Positions 16,848 through 26,912 are shown, numbered from the stretch's first letter. The stretch is 64,000 bases of DNA from an uncultured Bacteroidales bacterium (GCA_902766045.1 CACXCA010000016.1:1-64000), one strand, 5' to 3'. A program made the numbers and translations. Notes: a model not told the origin generated them from the letters alone.

Positions 16848-18956
16848 TCAACTGATTACTCCCCAATTCAGTTTTTCTGACATCATCCTTTGTATTCTTT
16901 GATTCAACAAAAGATTTTTCCCCTGCATCAACTCAGGGTCTTCTTCTAATGTCTTTCTAGCAAGATCTCTGGCAAACTGAACGATTTGTCCGTCTGTTGC
17001 TAAATTGGTGATTTTTAAATTCAATGCCACCCCACTCTGTTGCGTCCCTTCTATATCTCCTGGTCCACGCATCTTCAAATCCACCTCCGAAATCTCAAAA
17101 CCATCACATGTACGAACCATCACATCCATTCTTTGGCGACTCTCATTAGACAACTTAACAGAAGTTACCAAGATACAATAAGACTGATCCGCTCCTCGTC
17201 CCACTCTTCCTCTTAACTGATGAAGCTGCGACAAACCAAATCGTTCCGCACTCTCAATCATCATAACAGAAGCATTCGGAACATTGACCCCTACTTCTAT
17301 TACCGTCGTTGCCACCAAGATATTTAATTCTCCTGAAGCGAACCGTTGCATGACACTCTCTTTTTCCGAAGCTTTCATCTTACCATGAACCATTCCTAAA
17401 TGATATGCAGGCTCAGGAAATACATTCTGTAGTTTCTCGTAACCAGACTCTAGATTCTCATAATCCGACTTCTCTGATTCTTGAATCATAGGATAAACAA
17501 TATACACTTGGCGTCCTTTCGCAATCTCCTCCTTCATGAACTCATATAAGTCGGCTCTCTTGGTGTCATAACGATGTATGGTCCTGATTGGTTTTCGTCC
17601 CGGAGGTAACTGATCAATCACCGACACATCTAAATCCCCGTATAAAGTCATTGCCAAAGTCCTAGGAATAGGTGTGGCAGTCATCACCAGCACATGAGGA
17701 GGCTGTTCATTCTTTGCCCATAGTTTAGCGCGTTGTGCCACACCGAACCGATGTTGTTCATCAATCACGGCCATGCCAAGATTTTTAAACACCACCCCCT
17801 CCTCTATCAATGCATGCGTACCGATTAGAATCTGTATCTCGCCATCAGCCAGCAATGGTAATATCCTATCTCGATCCTTCTTCTTAGTCGAGCCCGTCAA
17901 CAACTCAATTGACACACCCAAAGGTGACAATAATGCAGAGAGTGATTCATAATGCTGTGTGGCCAGGATTTCTGTAGGAGCCATCATACATGCCTGATAA
18001 TCATTATCTAGCGCCATCAACATGGTCATAAGTGCCACCAATGTTTTCCCACTTCCCACATCTCCTTGCAATAAACGATTCATCTGTCTTCCACTTCCTA
18101 CATCTGTTCGAATCTCCCGTAACACACGTTTCTGCGCACCAGTCAAATCAAATGGTAAGCACTCCTTATAGAATGTATTAAAGTAATGACCTATATGTTC
18201 AAACTGCATACCCTTGAATCGCTTCGACCGAATCTTCGACCGACGGAGCATATCCAACTGAATAAAATACAGCTCTTCAAATTTCAATCGGAACTGAGCC
18301 ACTCTAAGTGTCTCTAAATCTTTAGGGAAATGTATATTAACCAACGCATCATGCAAAGGCATTAAATGATAATCTCTAGTCAGGTACTCAGGCAACGTCT
18401 CATCAATACGATCGGCTCCTATTGATTGGATAATCTCCATCTCGATCTTCTGAATGGCTTTTGAGTTCAAGAAACCATTCTTCATCTTTTCACTCGTATT
18501 GTAGAGCCCTTGAAGACCGCCTAAAGAGAGTTTAGACCTCACCTCTGCGATAGTCTCCATCTCCGGATGAATCATACTGACCTTGCCACCGAAGAAAGAA
18601 GGTTTGCCAAATGCTACAAATTCATGTCCTTCCTTATATGCCTGCGTCACATACTGAATTCCCTTAAACCATAGCAATTCCATAGACGACACACCATCTG
18701 AGAAGAGTGCTACCAATCTCTGCTTACGTGCCGCACCAATCAGTTCCGTTTTCAATATTCGACCTCTGACCTGAACATACGAGGATGTCTCATTCAACTC
18801 TGAGATAGCATAGATCTTACTTCTGTCAATATATCGGTAAGGGAAATAATATAACATGTCTTCGTAAGAGGAGACATTGATCTCCCTTTTCAGCATTTCT
18901 GCACGTTTAGGACCTACACCATGCAAATATGTAATATCTTTCCCCGATAGATTCAT
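16848..18956 (-). CDS. recG: ATP-dependent DNA helicase RecG
   Basis: 702 aa superfamily 2 helicase that remodels stalled replication forks and Holliday junctions. The N-terminal wedge/OB region starts LHGVGPKRAEML and includes YVQVRGRI. Walker A is GDVGSGKT (about residue 290), motif II is DEQH (about 395), motif III TATPIPRTL, and the C-terminal helicase motif is QLRGRVGRG. Full length. Its start overlaps the ispD stop by 4 bp. Confidence 0.96.
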   Translation of the reverse strand: MNLSGKDITYLHGVGPKRAEMLKREINVSSYEDMLYYFPYRYIDRSKIYAISELNETSSYVQVRGRILKTELIGAARKQRLVALFSDGVSSMELLWFKGIQYVTQAYKEGHEFVAFGKPSFFGGKVSMIHPEMETIAEVRSKLSLGGLQGLYNTSEKMKNGFLNSKAIQKIEMEIIQSIGADRIDETLPEYLTRDYHLMPLHDALVNIHFPKDLETLRVAQFRLKFEELYFIQLDMLRRSKIRSKRFKGMQFEHIGHYFNTFYKECLPFDLTGAQKRVLREIRTDVGSGRQMNRLLQGDVGSGKTLVALMTMLMALDNDYQACMMAPTEILATQHYESLSALLSPLGVSIELLTGSTKKKDRDRILPLLADGEIQILIGTHALIEEGVVFKNLGMAVIDEQHRFGVAQRAKLWAKNEQPPHVLVMTATPIPRTLAMTLYGDLDVSVIDQLPPGRKPIRTIHRYDTKRADLYEFMKEEIAKGRQVYIVYPMIQESEKSDYENLESGYEKLQNVFPEPAYHLGMVHGKMKASEKESVMQRFASGELNILVATTVIEVGVNVPNASVMMIESAERFGLSQLHQLRGRVGRGADQSYCILVTSVKLSNESRQRMDVMVRTCDGFEISEVDLKMRGPGDIEGTQQSGVALNLKITNLATDGQIVQFARDLARKTLEEDPELMQGKNLLLNQRIQRMMSEKLNWGVIS

Positions 18957-19621
18957 TCAACTAATGCTTTGGCGATTTTCATATCATACATCGTAGTAAT
19001 CTTGATGTTCTCCCGATTCCCCTCTACCAATTTTATATCATATCCTGATGATTCAACCACCGATGCATCATCTGTAAATACAGTACGATAGGCCTGCTGA
19101 TAGGCATTGATTAATACATCGTAAGAGAAAACCTGCGGTGTCTGAACCAAGAAGAACTTACTTCTGTCTCTTGCCACACTCTTTTCGTCCACAATCTCTC
19201 TCAATGAATCAACCGATTCTATGACGGGAACCGCCGTCTTATACTTCTCTGCCGTATCAAATGTTTTTTGCAAAGTGGCAACCGACACAAAAGGTCTTAC
19301 ACCATCATGTACCGCCACCAAGGCTTCTCCTTGAGGTTTAATCGACAACAACCCATTCTTCACTGAATGATAACGACTCTCACCTCCTTCCACCAATTGA
19401 CATGGCAAAGTAAATGAGTAGTCATCACACAACTTCTTCCAATAGGAAAAATGATCCTTCGGCAAGACCAACACAACCTTTATCTGAGAATCATATTCAT
19501 AAAATCGTTGGATAGTTCTCATCAAAATAGGGGTATCTTTCAGAGGAAGAAACTGTTTCGGTATATCTCCTCCCATTCTTAAACCTTTCCCCCCAGCAAC
19601 TATTATGACATATTTTTGCAT
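18953..19621 (-). CDS. ispD: 2-C-methyl-D-erythritol 4-phosphate cytidylyltransferase IspD
   Basis: 222 aa. It transfers CMP to MEP in the non-mevalonate isoprenoid pathway. The N-terminal nucleotide loop is VAGGKGLRMGGDIPKQF (about residues 8-24), the HDGVRPF motif is near 104-110, and QTPQVF and FTDDASVVE are conserved. First gene of an ispD-recG pair, with a TATCTTTG -7 box on the minus strand at 19650-19643. Confidence 0.95.
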   Translation of the reverse strand: MQKYVIIVAGGKGLRMGGDIPKQFLPLKDTPILMRTIQRFYEYDSQIKVVLVLPKDHFSYWKKLCDDYSFTLPCQLVEGGESRYHSVKNGLLSIKPQGEALVAVHDGVRPFVSVATLQKTFDTAEKYKTAVPVIESVDSLREIVDEKSVARDRSKFFLVQTPQVFSYDVLINAYQQAYRTVFTDDASVVESSGYDIKLVEGNRENIKITTMYDMKIAKALVE

Positions 19622-19642
19622 AATGAAACATCTAAATCTTTA

Positions 19643-19650
19643 CAAAGATA
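19643..19650 (-). promoter_or_regulatory. -7 promoter box of ispD-recG
   Basis: Minus-strand TATCTTTG, 21 bp upstream of the ispD ATG, matching TAnnTTTG. Confidence 0.5.
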
Positions 19651-19651
19651 G

Positions 19652-19707
19652 AAAAAAAATCACACAGAGGTTATGTAGAATATCATCCTAACAAAATCCT
19701 CTGTGTG
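19652..19707 (-). terminator. Terminator after the M6-like metalloprotease gene
   Basis: CACACAGAGG (19661-19670) and CCTCTGTGTG (19698-19707) form a perfect 10-bp stem with a 27-nt loop. On the minus strand it is followed by an 8-T run (19659-19652) that ends next to the ispD promoter. Confidence 0.75.
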
Positions 19708-19736
19708 CAATCATATAAGAATAAACGTTCTATTGT

Positions 19737-22274
19737 CTATTTTTTCAGAATCTTTTGAACATACACTTCATCTCCAGAGTATATCTTTACGAAATAGACT
19801 CCCGGTGTATAATTAGCTCCGAACCTTATCATTGAATCATTCTCCACATTCCAACTATCGATTATCACTCCATAACAAGACAAGACCTCTACCCTTCCAG
19901 CTGAATGGTTTTCTAATATAAATTCCGATGCTGATGGATTCGGATAGATCAATCTATCCTGATCATTATTTTCATCTTTCATATTAGTTGAAGCCAACAA
20001 ATTAAATTGCATATAATCCATATATACCTTAGGATTTTTATCCATTAGATCTGATAATTCGTAATGAATAATGTGTTCACCTTCAGACAGATTCATTTCT
20101 GCCGTAGTGATCATATACCCATTTTCAAACGCTCCGTTCGCATTTCTCACACCAGGCAACATGACACTTATCTCATCTTCATCATCCACCAAGATTTTAA
20201 CTTCCACATCAGAAGAGTTACAATGATGAAATGACACCTCATATAATCCACTCGAATCAACCCTTACAGAGTAATGCGTCCATTCGCCCTCTCCTGTTTG
20301 CATAATAGCATATCCGCGACGGAAGGATTGAATATAAACCGATGCATTATCCGAACGTAACGTGCTACCTAGATTTACCTGATCATATTCATTATAGGCG
20401 ATATCCTGTCCTCCTTCATCGAAGTACTCCATTTCAATTCTTCCTGGTATAACCTTTCTTTCGCCTCCATACGGAGTCGATGTGATAATATCTATCTCAA
20501 ATGGTTGTACCGTACTCTTTCCATCTGCATCCGTCACTTTTACTGTAAAAGAGTATTTGCCAAGAACTGTCGGTATTCCTTCGATAACGCCCGATTCATT
20601 GAGCGTCAGTCCGTCCGGTAACATACCATCCTCTAGTGAAAACGTGTAAGGCGCATTTCCTCCATGTACTTCAATTTCAGCTGAATAAGCACCTCTCAAT
20701 CGTCCACTTAAAAGAGATGAGGTCAGAAATTCAGGATTTTCGATTAGCGGTCCACATCGAAAGGTCATGGTTTCACCATATTGACTGAAATCCCAAAAAT
20801 AAGCACCTGAATTAGCCCCATCCACCCAACGAGCATTCGGATTGGAATTATCATCAAAGGTAGATGGACCATTACCTGCAACCCAAAATGGGTTTCTCTC
20901 TGTAGCTGGACGACAGTCCAACTGTTCGTCATATCCTTCATCCGTATTCGTACCATCATCATTACTATGCCAGATAAAGATTCCCTTATCATTATTACGG
21001 TTTTTATAATGCTTATCTCTGATTTCTAGATAAAATTTCTCTTTTCTATTTGCCCCTGTTCCCCGATACACGGCAGCATAACCACATTCTCTTTTTAAAG
21101 TGATCAACCTGCCATCATGAATATCTGTGAGGTCTATTTTATGAGTAAGCCAACCCACCTGATCCAATGCCCATGGATTAGGATAAGATGGATTCTTCTG
21201 GTCTGCAATCGAAAACGCATCTCCGATATTATAGTCCTTTGCATTATTATCATCATGTCCATCATACGAATAGAAATCAGGCCATTCGCAAACTAGATGT
21301 CCGTTTTCATGAACAAACGTACCCATGTTCAACTCATTACCGATATCAGACATTTGATATGCATGCCAAGCATTACGAGAATAACCATATCTAGTAAGAT
21401 TAAACCGATGATAACCTTGATGAGGCCAAAGACCAGTAGCCCATTTGTTATTACACTTACCTGCATAATATACATTGATGGCGCACACTGCACCATCTCT
21501 CATGGTCAGATCACTCAGATCAAAACCATCTTTCTCCTTGGTATAAGACAGCAAAGCCGATTCGATAACAGGGAAAAACAAATCCGTTGTATAATCGGTT
21601 GCATCCTGCGGAGAATAGTATTCCTTCGTATTCGGAGCAGTATAGAATGATGAAGGAAGATAATTAATATAGGTTAGTTTCCCTCCAGAAATCCATTCAA
21701 AATACTTTTTTATTGACATAGCATTTCGATAGACTGTTCGATCATCTGAATTAAGGAACACCTCTATATCTTCCCTTGGAACAGCCGATTTAACATCCAG
21801 AAAATCAATTAATACACATATTCCATAAATTGTATCCGGCAATACAGAAGCCGTCTCTATGGTGGTCGCCTTCAACGTTGCTCTCGAATGATTTTTCCCG
21901 ATCAGCTGACTCTTCATCCGAATGATAGAATCACGAGCTGTTTTAGAGATTCTCATCTTCGGCTGAAGTATAGACTTCACCTTATCCGGCGTATTCCCTC
22001 CCTTATATACAATTCCTGTGGAAGCATATGCAGTTCCGTCTGATGATACCATTGCATAACAGATAGCTCCTGTCTCCTCGTCCTTAATAAGTGTATAATG
22101 ATCTTCACTCTCTACCTCAATATAAACATCGGAGCCATATAATAACACATTGACCATCGATCCATCCGGCTGTTGCATGGAGTACGATGTCCCGTGATAT
22201 GTCATAGACATTAGTGGCAATGAAAGTAACGGAACAATAACTAATATAAGAAATAATGTTCTGCAGTTTTTCAT
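19737..22274 (-). CDS. Secreted M6-like zinc metalloprotease with Ig-like, carbohydrate-binding-like and T9SS sorting domains
   Basis: 845 aa. An N-terminal signal peptide is followed by an M6 (immune inhibitor A-like) peptidase. Zinc motif HENGH lies in TFVHENGHLVCEWPDFYSYDG at about residues 318-340, with DFLDVKSAV and GLWPHQGYH upstream. A putative Ig-like domain follows (AEIEVHGGNAPYTFSLEDGMLPDGL). Next is a CBM6/35-like module beginning GRIEMEYFDEGGQDIAYNEY and ending YMDYMQFNL. The last 75 residues form a type A T9SS sorting domain (LIYPNPSASEF to GVYFVKIYSGD). It is probably exported by T9SS and surface-attached or released. The ATG at 22274 is preferred over 22283. A minus-strand TATATTTG box lies at 22308-22301. 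Confidence 0.88.
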   Translation of the reverse strand: MKNCRTLFLILVIVPLLSLPLMSMTYHGTSYSMQQPDGSMVNVLLYGSDVYIEVESEDHYTLIKDEETGAICYAMVSSDGTAYASTGIVYKGGNTPDKVKSILQPKMRISKTARDSIIRMKSQLIGKNHSRATLKATTIETASVLPDTIYGICVLIDFLDVKSAVPREDIEVFLNSDDRTVYRNAMSIKKYFEWISGGKLTYINYLPSSFYTAPNTKEYYSPQDATDYTTDLFFPVIESALLSYTKEKDGFDLSDLTMRDGAVCAINVYYAGKCNNKWATGLWPHQGYHRFNLTRYGYSRNAWHAYQMSDIGNELNMGTFVHENGHLVCEWPDFYSYDGHDDNNAKDYNIGDAFSIADQKNPSYPNPWALDQVGWLTHKIDLTDIHDGRLITLKRECGYAAVYRGTGANRKEKFYLEIRDKHYKNRNNDKGIFIWHSNDDGTNTDEGYDEQLDCRPATERNPFWVAGNGPSTFDDNSNPNARWVDGANSGAYFWDFSQYGETMTFRCGPLIENPEFLTSSLLSGRLRGAYSAEIEVHGGNAPYTFSLEDGMLPDGLTLNESGVIEGIPTVLGKYSFTVKVTDADGKSTVQPFEIDIITSTPYGGERKVIPGRIEMEYFDEGGQDIAYNEYDQVNLGSTLRSDNASVYIQSFRRGYAIMQTGEGEWTHYSVRVDSSGLYEVSFHHCNSSDVEVKILVDDEDEISVMLPGVRNANGAFENGYMITTAEMNLSEGEHIIHYELSDLMDKNPKVYMDYMQFNLLASTNMKDENNDQDRLIYPNPSASEFILENHSAGRVEVLSCYGVIIDSWNVENDSMIRFGANYTPGVYFVKIYSGDEVYVQKILKK

Positions 22275-22300
22275 GGCTATCAATATTTTAAATCTATAGG

Positions 22301-22308
22301 CAAATATA
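22301..22308 (-). promoter_or_regulatory. -7 promoter box of the metalloprotease gene
   Basis: Minus-strand TATATTTG, 26 bp upstream of the chosen start. Confidence 0.45.
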
Positions 22309-22351
22309 TATTTTTTGATTACTTAGCCAATTTTTTTAAATAAATATTTTC

Positions 22352-22359
22352 TATTTTTG
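22352..22359 (+). promoter_or_regulatory. -7 promoter box of the 22392 gene
   Basis: TATTTTTG, 32 bp upstream of the ATG. No clear -33 box. Confidence 0.45.
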
Positions 22360-22391
22360 AGCAAACAATAAAATTTAAACAGATAAAAAAC

Positions 22392-22709
22392 ATGGAAAAC
22401 TTAGGATTTGGAGATGACAAAGAATTAGTCAATTATGTATTAAAAAACTTATCAAACGAGAACAAAGAAGGAATAACGCCAGAAAAGATTGAGAACGTAC
22501 TGGACTTCATGCTGGATTTCTTTGAATACAAAGGCTACATGGATGATGAAACCGATAGTAACGAAGAAGTAATCATTGATGATGATGAGATGGCAAACTT
22601 CATTCAGGAGAAAATAGAGAAAAATGCTATTTCACTCACCGAAGCACAAGTAAAGGAGATTCTTGACATAGAATACCAGTTCAATTTAAACGAAGGTGTT
22701 TATGACTAA
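22392..22709 (+). CDS. Conserved-looking acidic hypothetical protein
   Basis: 105 aa, strongly acidic and predicted helical, with no signal peptide or membrane segment. It has two similar helical halves separated by an acidic linker (DETDSNEEVIIDDDE). I do not recognise the family. The promoter, start and coding bias support a real gene. Confidence 0.65.
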   Translation: MENLGFGDDKELVNYVLKNLSNENKEGITPEKIENVLDFMLDFFEYKGYMDDETDSNEEVIIDDDEMANFIQEKIEKNAISLTEAQVKEILDIEYQFNLNEGVYD

Positions 22710-22763
22710 AAAAATAAGAGAGCGTATCAAAATTGATATACCCTCTTCCTGTTAATACACGCT

Positions 22764-22806
22764 GTAGAGACGCACGGCCAAGAGACGCACGGCCGTGCGT
22801 CTCTAC
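22764..22806. repeat. REP-like GC-rich palindrome with a partial tandem copy
   Basis: GTAGAGACGCACGGCC (22764-22779) is followed by AGAGACGCACGGCCGTGCGT (22781-22800) and CTCTAC, giving one complete palindrome (AGAGACGCACGG / CCGTGCGTCTCT) preceded by a half copy. The element is far more GC-rich than its surroundings. GTAGAGACGCACGGC-type palindromes are known dispersed repeats in Bacteroidota and some cyanobacteria. It lies between convergent genes and may also act as a terminator. Confidence 0.8.
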
Positions 22807-22858
22807 CCCTATACATCATGTTTATCCGTGTATCTTGTATGATTCATTGCCTATTCAA

Positions 22859-24085
22859 TTATTCATAACGAATAGCCTCAATAGGATCTAACTCCGAAGC
22901 TCTTTTAGCTGGATACCAACCAAAGAATATACCTGTAAGGGTACACACTAAGAATGATAATATTACTGAGTATGGCTGTATATAGATAGGCCAATTTAAG
23001 ATCAATTTCAATACATACGAGGCCGAGACTCCGAGCAAGACACCGATAAGTCCTCCTGTTATACTAATAACAACTGATTCAATCAGAAACTGAGAAAGGA
23101 TATCTATACCACGAGCACCAACAGACATACGAAGACCGATTTCTCGTGTTCTTTCGGTCACAGAGACATACATGATATTCATAATTCCGATACCTCCTAC
23201 CAATAAGGAGATTCCTGCCACACAAGCCAGCAGTTTCGTCATCATATCCGTTGTTGATGTCATCATGGAACTTAACTCCTCCTGAGAACGAATCGAGAAA
23301 TCATTATCCTCACCTCTTATTTTATGGTTCTCACGAAGGACCTCCGTAATATCATCGATTGCTTTATTTGTCAACGCTTCCGACTTAGCCGATGCATATA
23401 TACTATTCAGATACGTAATAGAAGAGACACGTTTCTGTACCGTTGTATAAGGAGCCAACACGACCGCATCCTGATCTTGTCCCATGCTATTATACCCCTT
23501 GGCTGTCAGTACTCCCACGATCGTGAAAGGTATCTTATTGAATCGAACAGTCTTACCGATAGGATCTTCATTGTTAGGGAAAAGATTATCCACAATGGTT
23601 TTTCCTACCACACACACTTTTGCGGAAGTAGCTATATCCTGTTCTGAGAACATCTCACCATCAGAGACAGAAAGCTTACGAATCTCCAGATAATCCAATG
23701 TGACGCCAGTCATGGAGCTTGGATAGTTATTATTTCCATTGATCATCTGTCCGCTACTGCTGACAACAGGAGAGACATACGAGACATAACGGGTACACTT
23801 CGTAATGATAGATTCATAATCCGCATTCTTCAGCGTTTGCATATCAGCAGCATTCATTCTCACTCCGCCACCGCCTTTTTCTCTGTTTCCTGGATTGATC
23901 ATAATCATATTGGAACCCATCTCGGAGATCTGTTCCTGAATACTCTTTTTAGAACCCTGACCAATAGCCAACATAGCAATAACAGAAGCTACACCAATAA
24001 TTATACCTAGCATAGTAAGAAAAGAACGGAGCATATTATTGCTTATCGCCTTCAGTGCTATTTTTAACAAATTACCGAAATTCAT
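22859..24085 (-). CDS. MacB-like ABC transporter permease
   Basis: 408 aa FtsX/MacB-type permease: an N-terminal membrane helix (RSFLTMLGIIIGVASVIAMLAIG), a periplasmic MacB_PCD domain (about residues 45-245), then three C-terminal membrane segments with the signature GGIGIMNIMYVSVTERTREIGLR. It works with the ATPase at 24100 and the adaptor at 24892 as a tripartite export pump; the TolC partner is not in the window. Substrate unknown (macrolides, peptides or lipids in relatives). Confidence 0.92.
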   Translation of the reverse strand: MNFGNLLKIALKAISNNMLRSFLTMLGIIIGVASVIAMLAIGQGSKKSIQEQISEMGSNMIMINPGNREKGGGGVRMNAADMQTLKNADYESIITKCTRYVSYVSPVVSSSGQMINGNNNYPSSMTGVTLDYLEIRKLSVSDGEMFSEQDIATSAKVCVVGKTIVDNLFPNNEDPIGKTVRFNKIPFTIVGVLTAKGYNSMGQDQDAVVLAPYTTVQKRVSSITYLNSIYASAKSEALTNKAIDDITEVLRENHKIRGEDNDFSIRSQEELSSMMTSTTDMMTKLLACVAGISLLVGGIGIMNIMYVSVTERTREIGLRMSVGARGIDILSQFLIESVVISITGGLIGVLLGVSASYVLKLILNWPIYIQPYSVILSFLVCTLTGIFFGWYPAKRASELDPIEAIRYE

Positions 24086-24099
24086 AATGTCCTCCTTCT

Positions 24100-24855
24100 T
24101 TAATTATCATTCTTTGGCAGAGTAGCCAATATCTCTTTTGCCGATGCAATATTTGTATTTGTTGTGTCTTCCACCACATGTCCGTCACGGAGAACAATGT
24201 TTCGACTGCTATACTGTGCTAATTCAGGATTGTGCGTCACAAATATAATGGTTCTACCCATCGCATGTAGTTCTTGGAACAACACTAATATTTCGAAAGA
24301 TGTTCTTGTATCCAAATTACCCGTCGCCTCATCAGCCAATATAATAACAGGATCATTCACCAACGCACGAGCGATAGCCACACGTTGTTGCTGACCACCA
24401 GACATCTGGTTCGACTTATGGTTCAATCGTTCGCCCAACCCAACCGCAATCAAGCACTCTATTGCCTTCTTTTCACGTTTCTCCGGACTCACCGATGAGT
24501 TATACATCAAAGGCAGTTCCACATTCTCAATAGCCGTTGTCTTTGGCAACAAATTATAGTTTTGAAACACAAAACCGATTTTACGATTTCGAAGTAAAGC
24601 CCGATTATTTTTACTCATCTTCCTAACTTCCACACCATCCAAAAAATAATCGCCTGATGTCGGTGTATCCAAACATCCCAATGTATTCAACAAAGTGGAT
24701 TTGCCGGAACCTGATGTACCCATTATGGTTACAAACTCACCCTCATATATCGTAAACGAGATGCCCCTCAACGCATGTACAACCTCATCTCCCACCACAA
24801 AATCCCGGCGGATATCCTTTAACTGAATAATTGCTTTTTGTTTATTATCTCCCAT
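24100..24855 (-). CDS. MacB/LolD-like ABC transporter ATPase
   Basis: 251 aa. Walker A is GTSGSGKST, the Q-loop is FVFQNYNLLP, the signature is MSGGQQQRVAIARAL, Walker B is VIILADEATGNLD, and the switch His is in FVTHNPEL. It is the middle gene of the adaptor-ATPase-permease operon. The ATG at 24855 (MGDNKQK) is chosen; the longer frame begins with GTG and adds nothing conserved. Confidence 0.93.
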   Translation of the reverse strand: MGDNKQKAIIQLKDIRRDFVVGDEVVHALRGISFTIYEGEFVTIMGTSGSGKSTLLNTLGCLDTPTSGDYFLDGVEVRKMSKNNRALLRNRKIGFVFQNYNLLPKTTAIENVELPLMYNSSVSPEKREKKAIECLIAVGLGERLNHKSNQMSGGQQQRVAIARALVNDPVIILADEATGNLDTRTSFEILVLFQELHAMGRTIIFVTHNPELAQYSSRNIVLRDGHVVEDTTNTNIASAKEILATLPKNDN

Positions 24856-24891
24856 ACGTTTATTTCCTAAGAGTAACACAATTATCCGATA

Positions 24892-26088
24892 TTATCTTCT
24901 TCTATTCCCGCCTGGACGTTGAGGCATAAACGGGCTACCTGCATCTTTTTTAGGCATCTCCTTCGATTTCATCATTTCAGAAACCTCAACAGAGGAAACA
25001 ATAAGATGCTCTCCCACGTTCAATCCAGAAAGAACCTCTGTATGGGTTCCATTGCTAACACCTGTCATAATAGATCTTTGCTCAGCAACAGAATCTCCTA
25101 CAATAGTCCACACAGTGGCACCTCTCACCTCCTCACTCAATCGTTTCACCTTCATCTTAGGAGGAAGAAGAGACTCTTCCATTTGGAATCGAAGCGCCTT
25201 GTTAGGAATCGTTATAATAGAATCCTTGTCCATCGTATAAATAGAGATGTTAGCTGTCAATCCTGGCTTTAATTTCAAATCAGGATTCTTTGCATTGACA
25301 ATCACCTCGTATGTTACAACGTTAGAGGTCGTGGTAGGTTCCAATCTGACTTGACGAACAACACCTGAGAATCGGTCATTAGGATAAGCATCAACCGTAA
25401 ATTCCACTTTCTGTCCCTCTTTTACTTCACCGATATCCGCTTCATCAATATTTGCAACCACCTGCATGTCAACCAGATTTTCCGCAATTAAGAAAAGAGT
25501 CGGTGTAGTCATCGAGGCTGTCACCGTCTGTCCCTCTTCCACTTCTACAGAGATAACGACACCATTGATTGGAGAAGTGATTGTAGCATATCCTAAGTTT
25601 GTCGTTGCCTTATCCACCTCAAACTTACTTTTTGTGACAGAATTTTTTGAACGGATATACTGATATTCTATCTCTTCAAATTCCGCATCACTAATCAAAT
25701 TTTTATCATGTAAAGTCTTATTTCTATTATAAACCTTTTCATAATATTTAAACTCACTCGTTGCTGTTGAATAGTCTGTTTTTGCTGCATTCAAATTTGT
25801 CAACAACGTTGAACGGTCCAATTCTGCCAACAACTGTCCTTTTTTTACATTGGCATTATAATCGACATATATCTTATCTATCTTTCCAGAGACCTGCGTA
25901 CCCACCTCAACTTCAGTTACTGGTTCTATCGTACCAGTGGCTGTTACCGAATTAGAAATTCTACCCAACACAACGGGTTCTGTCTCTACAATCGTTTTCG
26001 GTGGTTGTTTCTTAAAAAAAAGAAAATATGCAATAACAACAATTATTGCCAAAAACACCGAACCTAAAATAATTTTTCTCTTATCCAT
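24892..26088 (-). CDS. MacA-like periplasmic adaptor protein
   Basis: 398 aa membrane fusion protein. An N-terminal anchor helix (about residues 6-25) leads to a lipoyl/barrel-sandwich half (VGTQVSGKIDKIYVDYNANVKKGQLLAELD). A short coiled-coil hairpin (about 95-150) and the second lipoyl half (ATITSPINGVVISVEVEEGQTV) follow, then beta-barrel and membrane-proximal domains. The C-terminus is Pro/Gly/Arg-rich. It leads the operon and would couple the inner-membrane ABC unit to an outer-membrane TolC-type channel. Confidence 0.92.
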   Translation of the reverse strand: MDKRKIILGSVFLAIIVVIAYFLFFKKQPPKTIVETEPVVLGRISNSVTATGTIEPVTEVEVGTQVSGKIDKIYVDYNANVKKGQLLAELDRSTLLTNLNAAKTDYSTATSEFKYYEKVYNRNKTLHDKNLISDAEFEEIEYQYIRSKNSVTKSKFEVDKATTNLGYATITSPINGVVISVEVEEGQTVTASMTTPTLFLIAENLVDMQVVANIDEADIGEVKEGQKVEFTVDAYPNDRFSGVVRQVRLEPTTTSNVVTYEVIVNAKNPDLKLKPGLTANISIYTMDKDSIITIPNKALRFQMEESLLPPKMKVKRLSEEVRGATVWTIVGDSVAEQRSIMTGVSNGTHTEVLSGLNVGEHLIVSSVEVSEMMKSKEMPKKDAGSPFMPQRPGGNRRR

Positions 26089-26201
26089 ATAATAGCATTA
26101 TGATAACATCAAAAACAAACCAGCGATAAAAATAAAAAAAAATTCACTAATTACAATCAAATATAGACGAAACAGTCTTTTTAATCGACAAATTAACTTC
26201 C

Positions 26202-26831
26202 TTATCTATTCTCCTTTTTCAAGATTCTTTCCACAGCAGGAATCCAATTTTCTCCATTCTGAGGCTGGTACGTATGAAATCCCAAGTTCATCCCCGTCTC
26301 TATATTGCGTGCTCCATCATCAATAAAAAGTGTTTCTTCTGGAAGCAACGGAGCCTCTTCCATCACCCGATGGAAAATCTCGACACCAGGTTTCGTCAAT
26401 TTCATCTGGTAGGATGCAAACATCTTATCGAAATAATATGACAATGGTTGTCCTAAAGCTGAGAATGATGTTGTATTGGCTTGTTCAAACACATACGGAT
26501 TAATATTACTCAGAAGATAAATCTTATATTCTTTCCTATGCTCCTCAATCCATTTCAATTTTTCAACGTTCACATCCCTAGTGATTGCCAGCCATGCCTT
26601 CTCAATTGCTTCATCACTTACATTTTTCCCCACTTCCTTTCGAAACGCATCATTAAATCCTTGTCGATCAACACGTCCCTCCTCTACATCAAGAAAAATT
26701 CCATTCTGCCTATATAGATTTAAATAATCTGATATATTTTCCATTCCTAAAGCACGGAATTGATTACTCGCAGCCTCTAAATCAGCATCAATAATAACAC
26801 CTCCGAAGTCAAATAACAAATTTTTTATCAT
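26202..26831 (-). CDS. HAD-superfamily hydrolase (haloacid dehalogenase / phosphatase type)
   Basis: 209 aa, subfamily IA. The usual nucleophile motif DxDxT/V is LLFDFGGVIIDAD (D8 nucleophile, but G10 at the second Asp position, as in several YihX-like members). Motif II is YLLSNI, motif III lysine is in KLTKPG and motif IV is FIDDGARNIETG. Likely a small phosphatase; substrate unknown. A -7 box TATCTTTG (minus, 26903-26896) lies 65 bp upstream. Confidence 0.88.
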   Translation of the reverse strand: MIKNLLFDFGGVIIDADLEAASNQFRALGMENISDYLNLYRQNGIFLDVEEGRVDRQGFNDAFRKEVGKNVSDEAIEKAWLAITRDVNVEKLKWIEEHRKEYKIYLLSNINPYVFEQANTTSFSALGQPLSYYFDKMFASYQMKLTKPGVEIFHRVMEEAPLLPEETLFIDDGARNIETGMNLGFHTYQPQNGENWIPAVERILKKENR

Positions 26832-26912
26832 ACATTTACGCCTCGTTCAATATTTATTTTCACCATTTCTACACTATAAACATCCCATTTATCTGCAAAG
26901 ATAGAACATTTC

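Noticed and set aside
22859..26088. Complete drug-efflux operon including TolC
   Set aside because: No outer-membrane channel gene is adjacent; upstream of the adaptor lies an unrelated HAD hydrolase gene, so only the adaptor-ATPase-permease part can be claimed.
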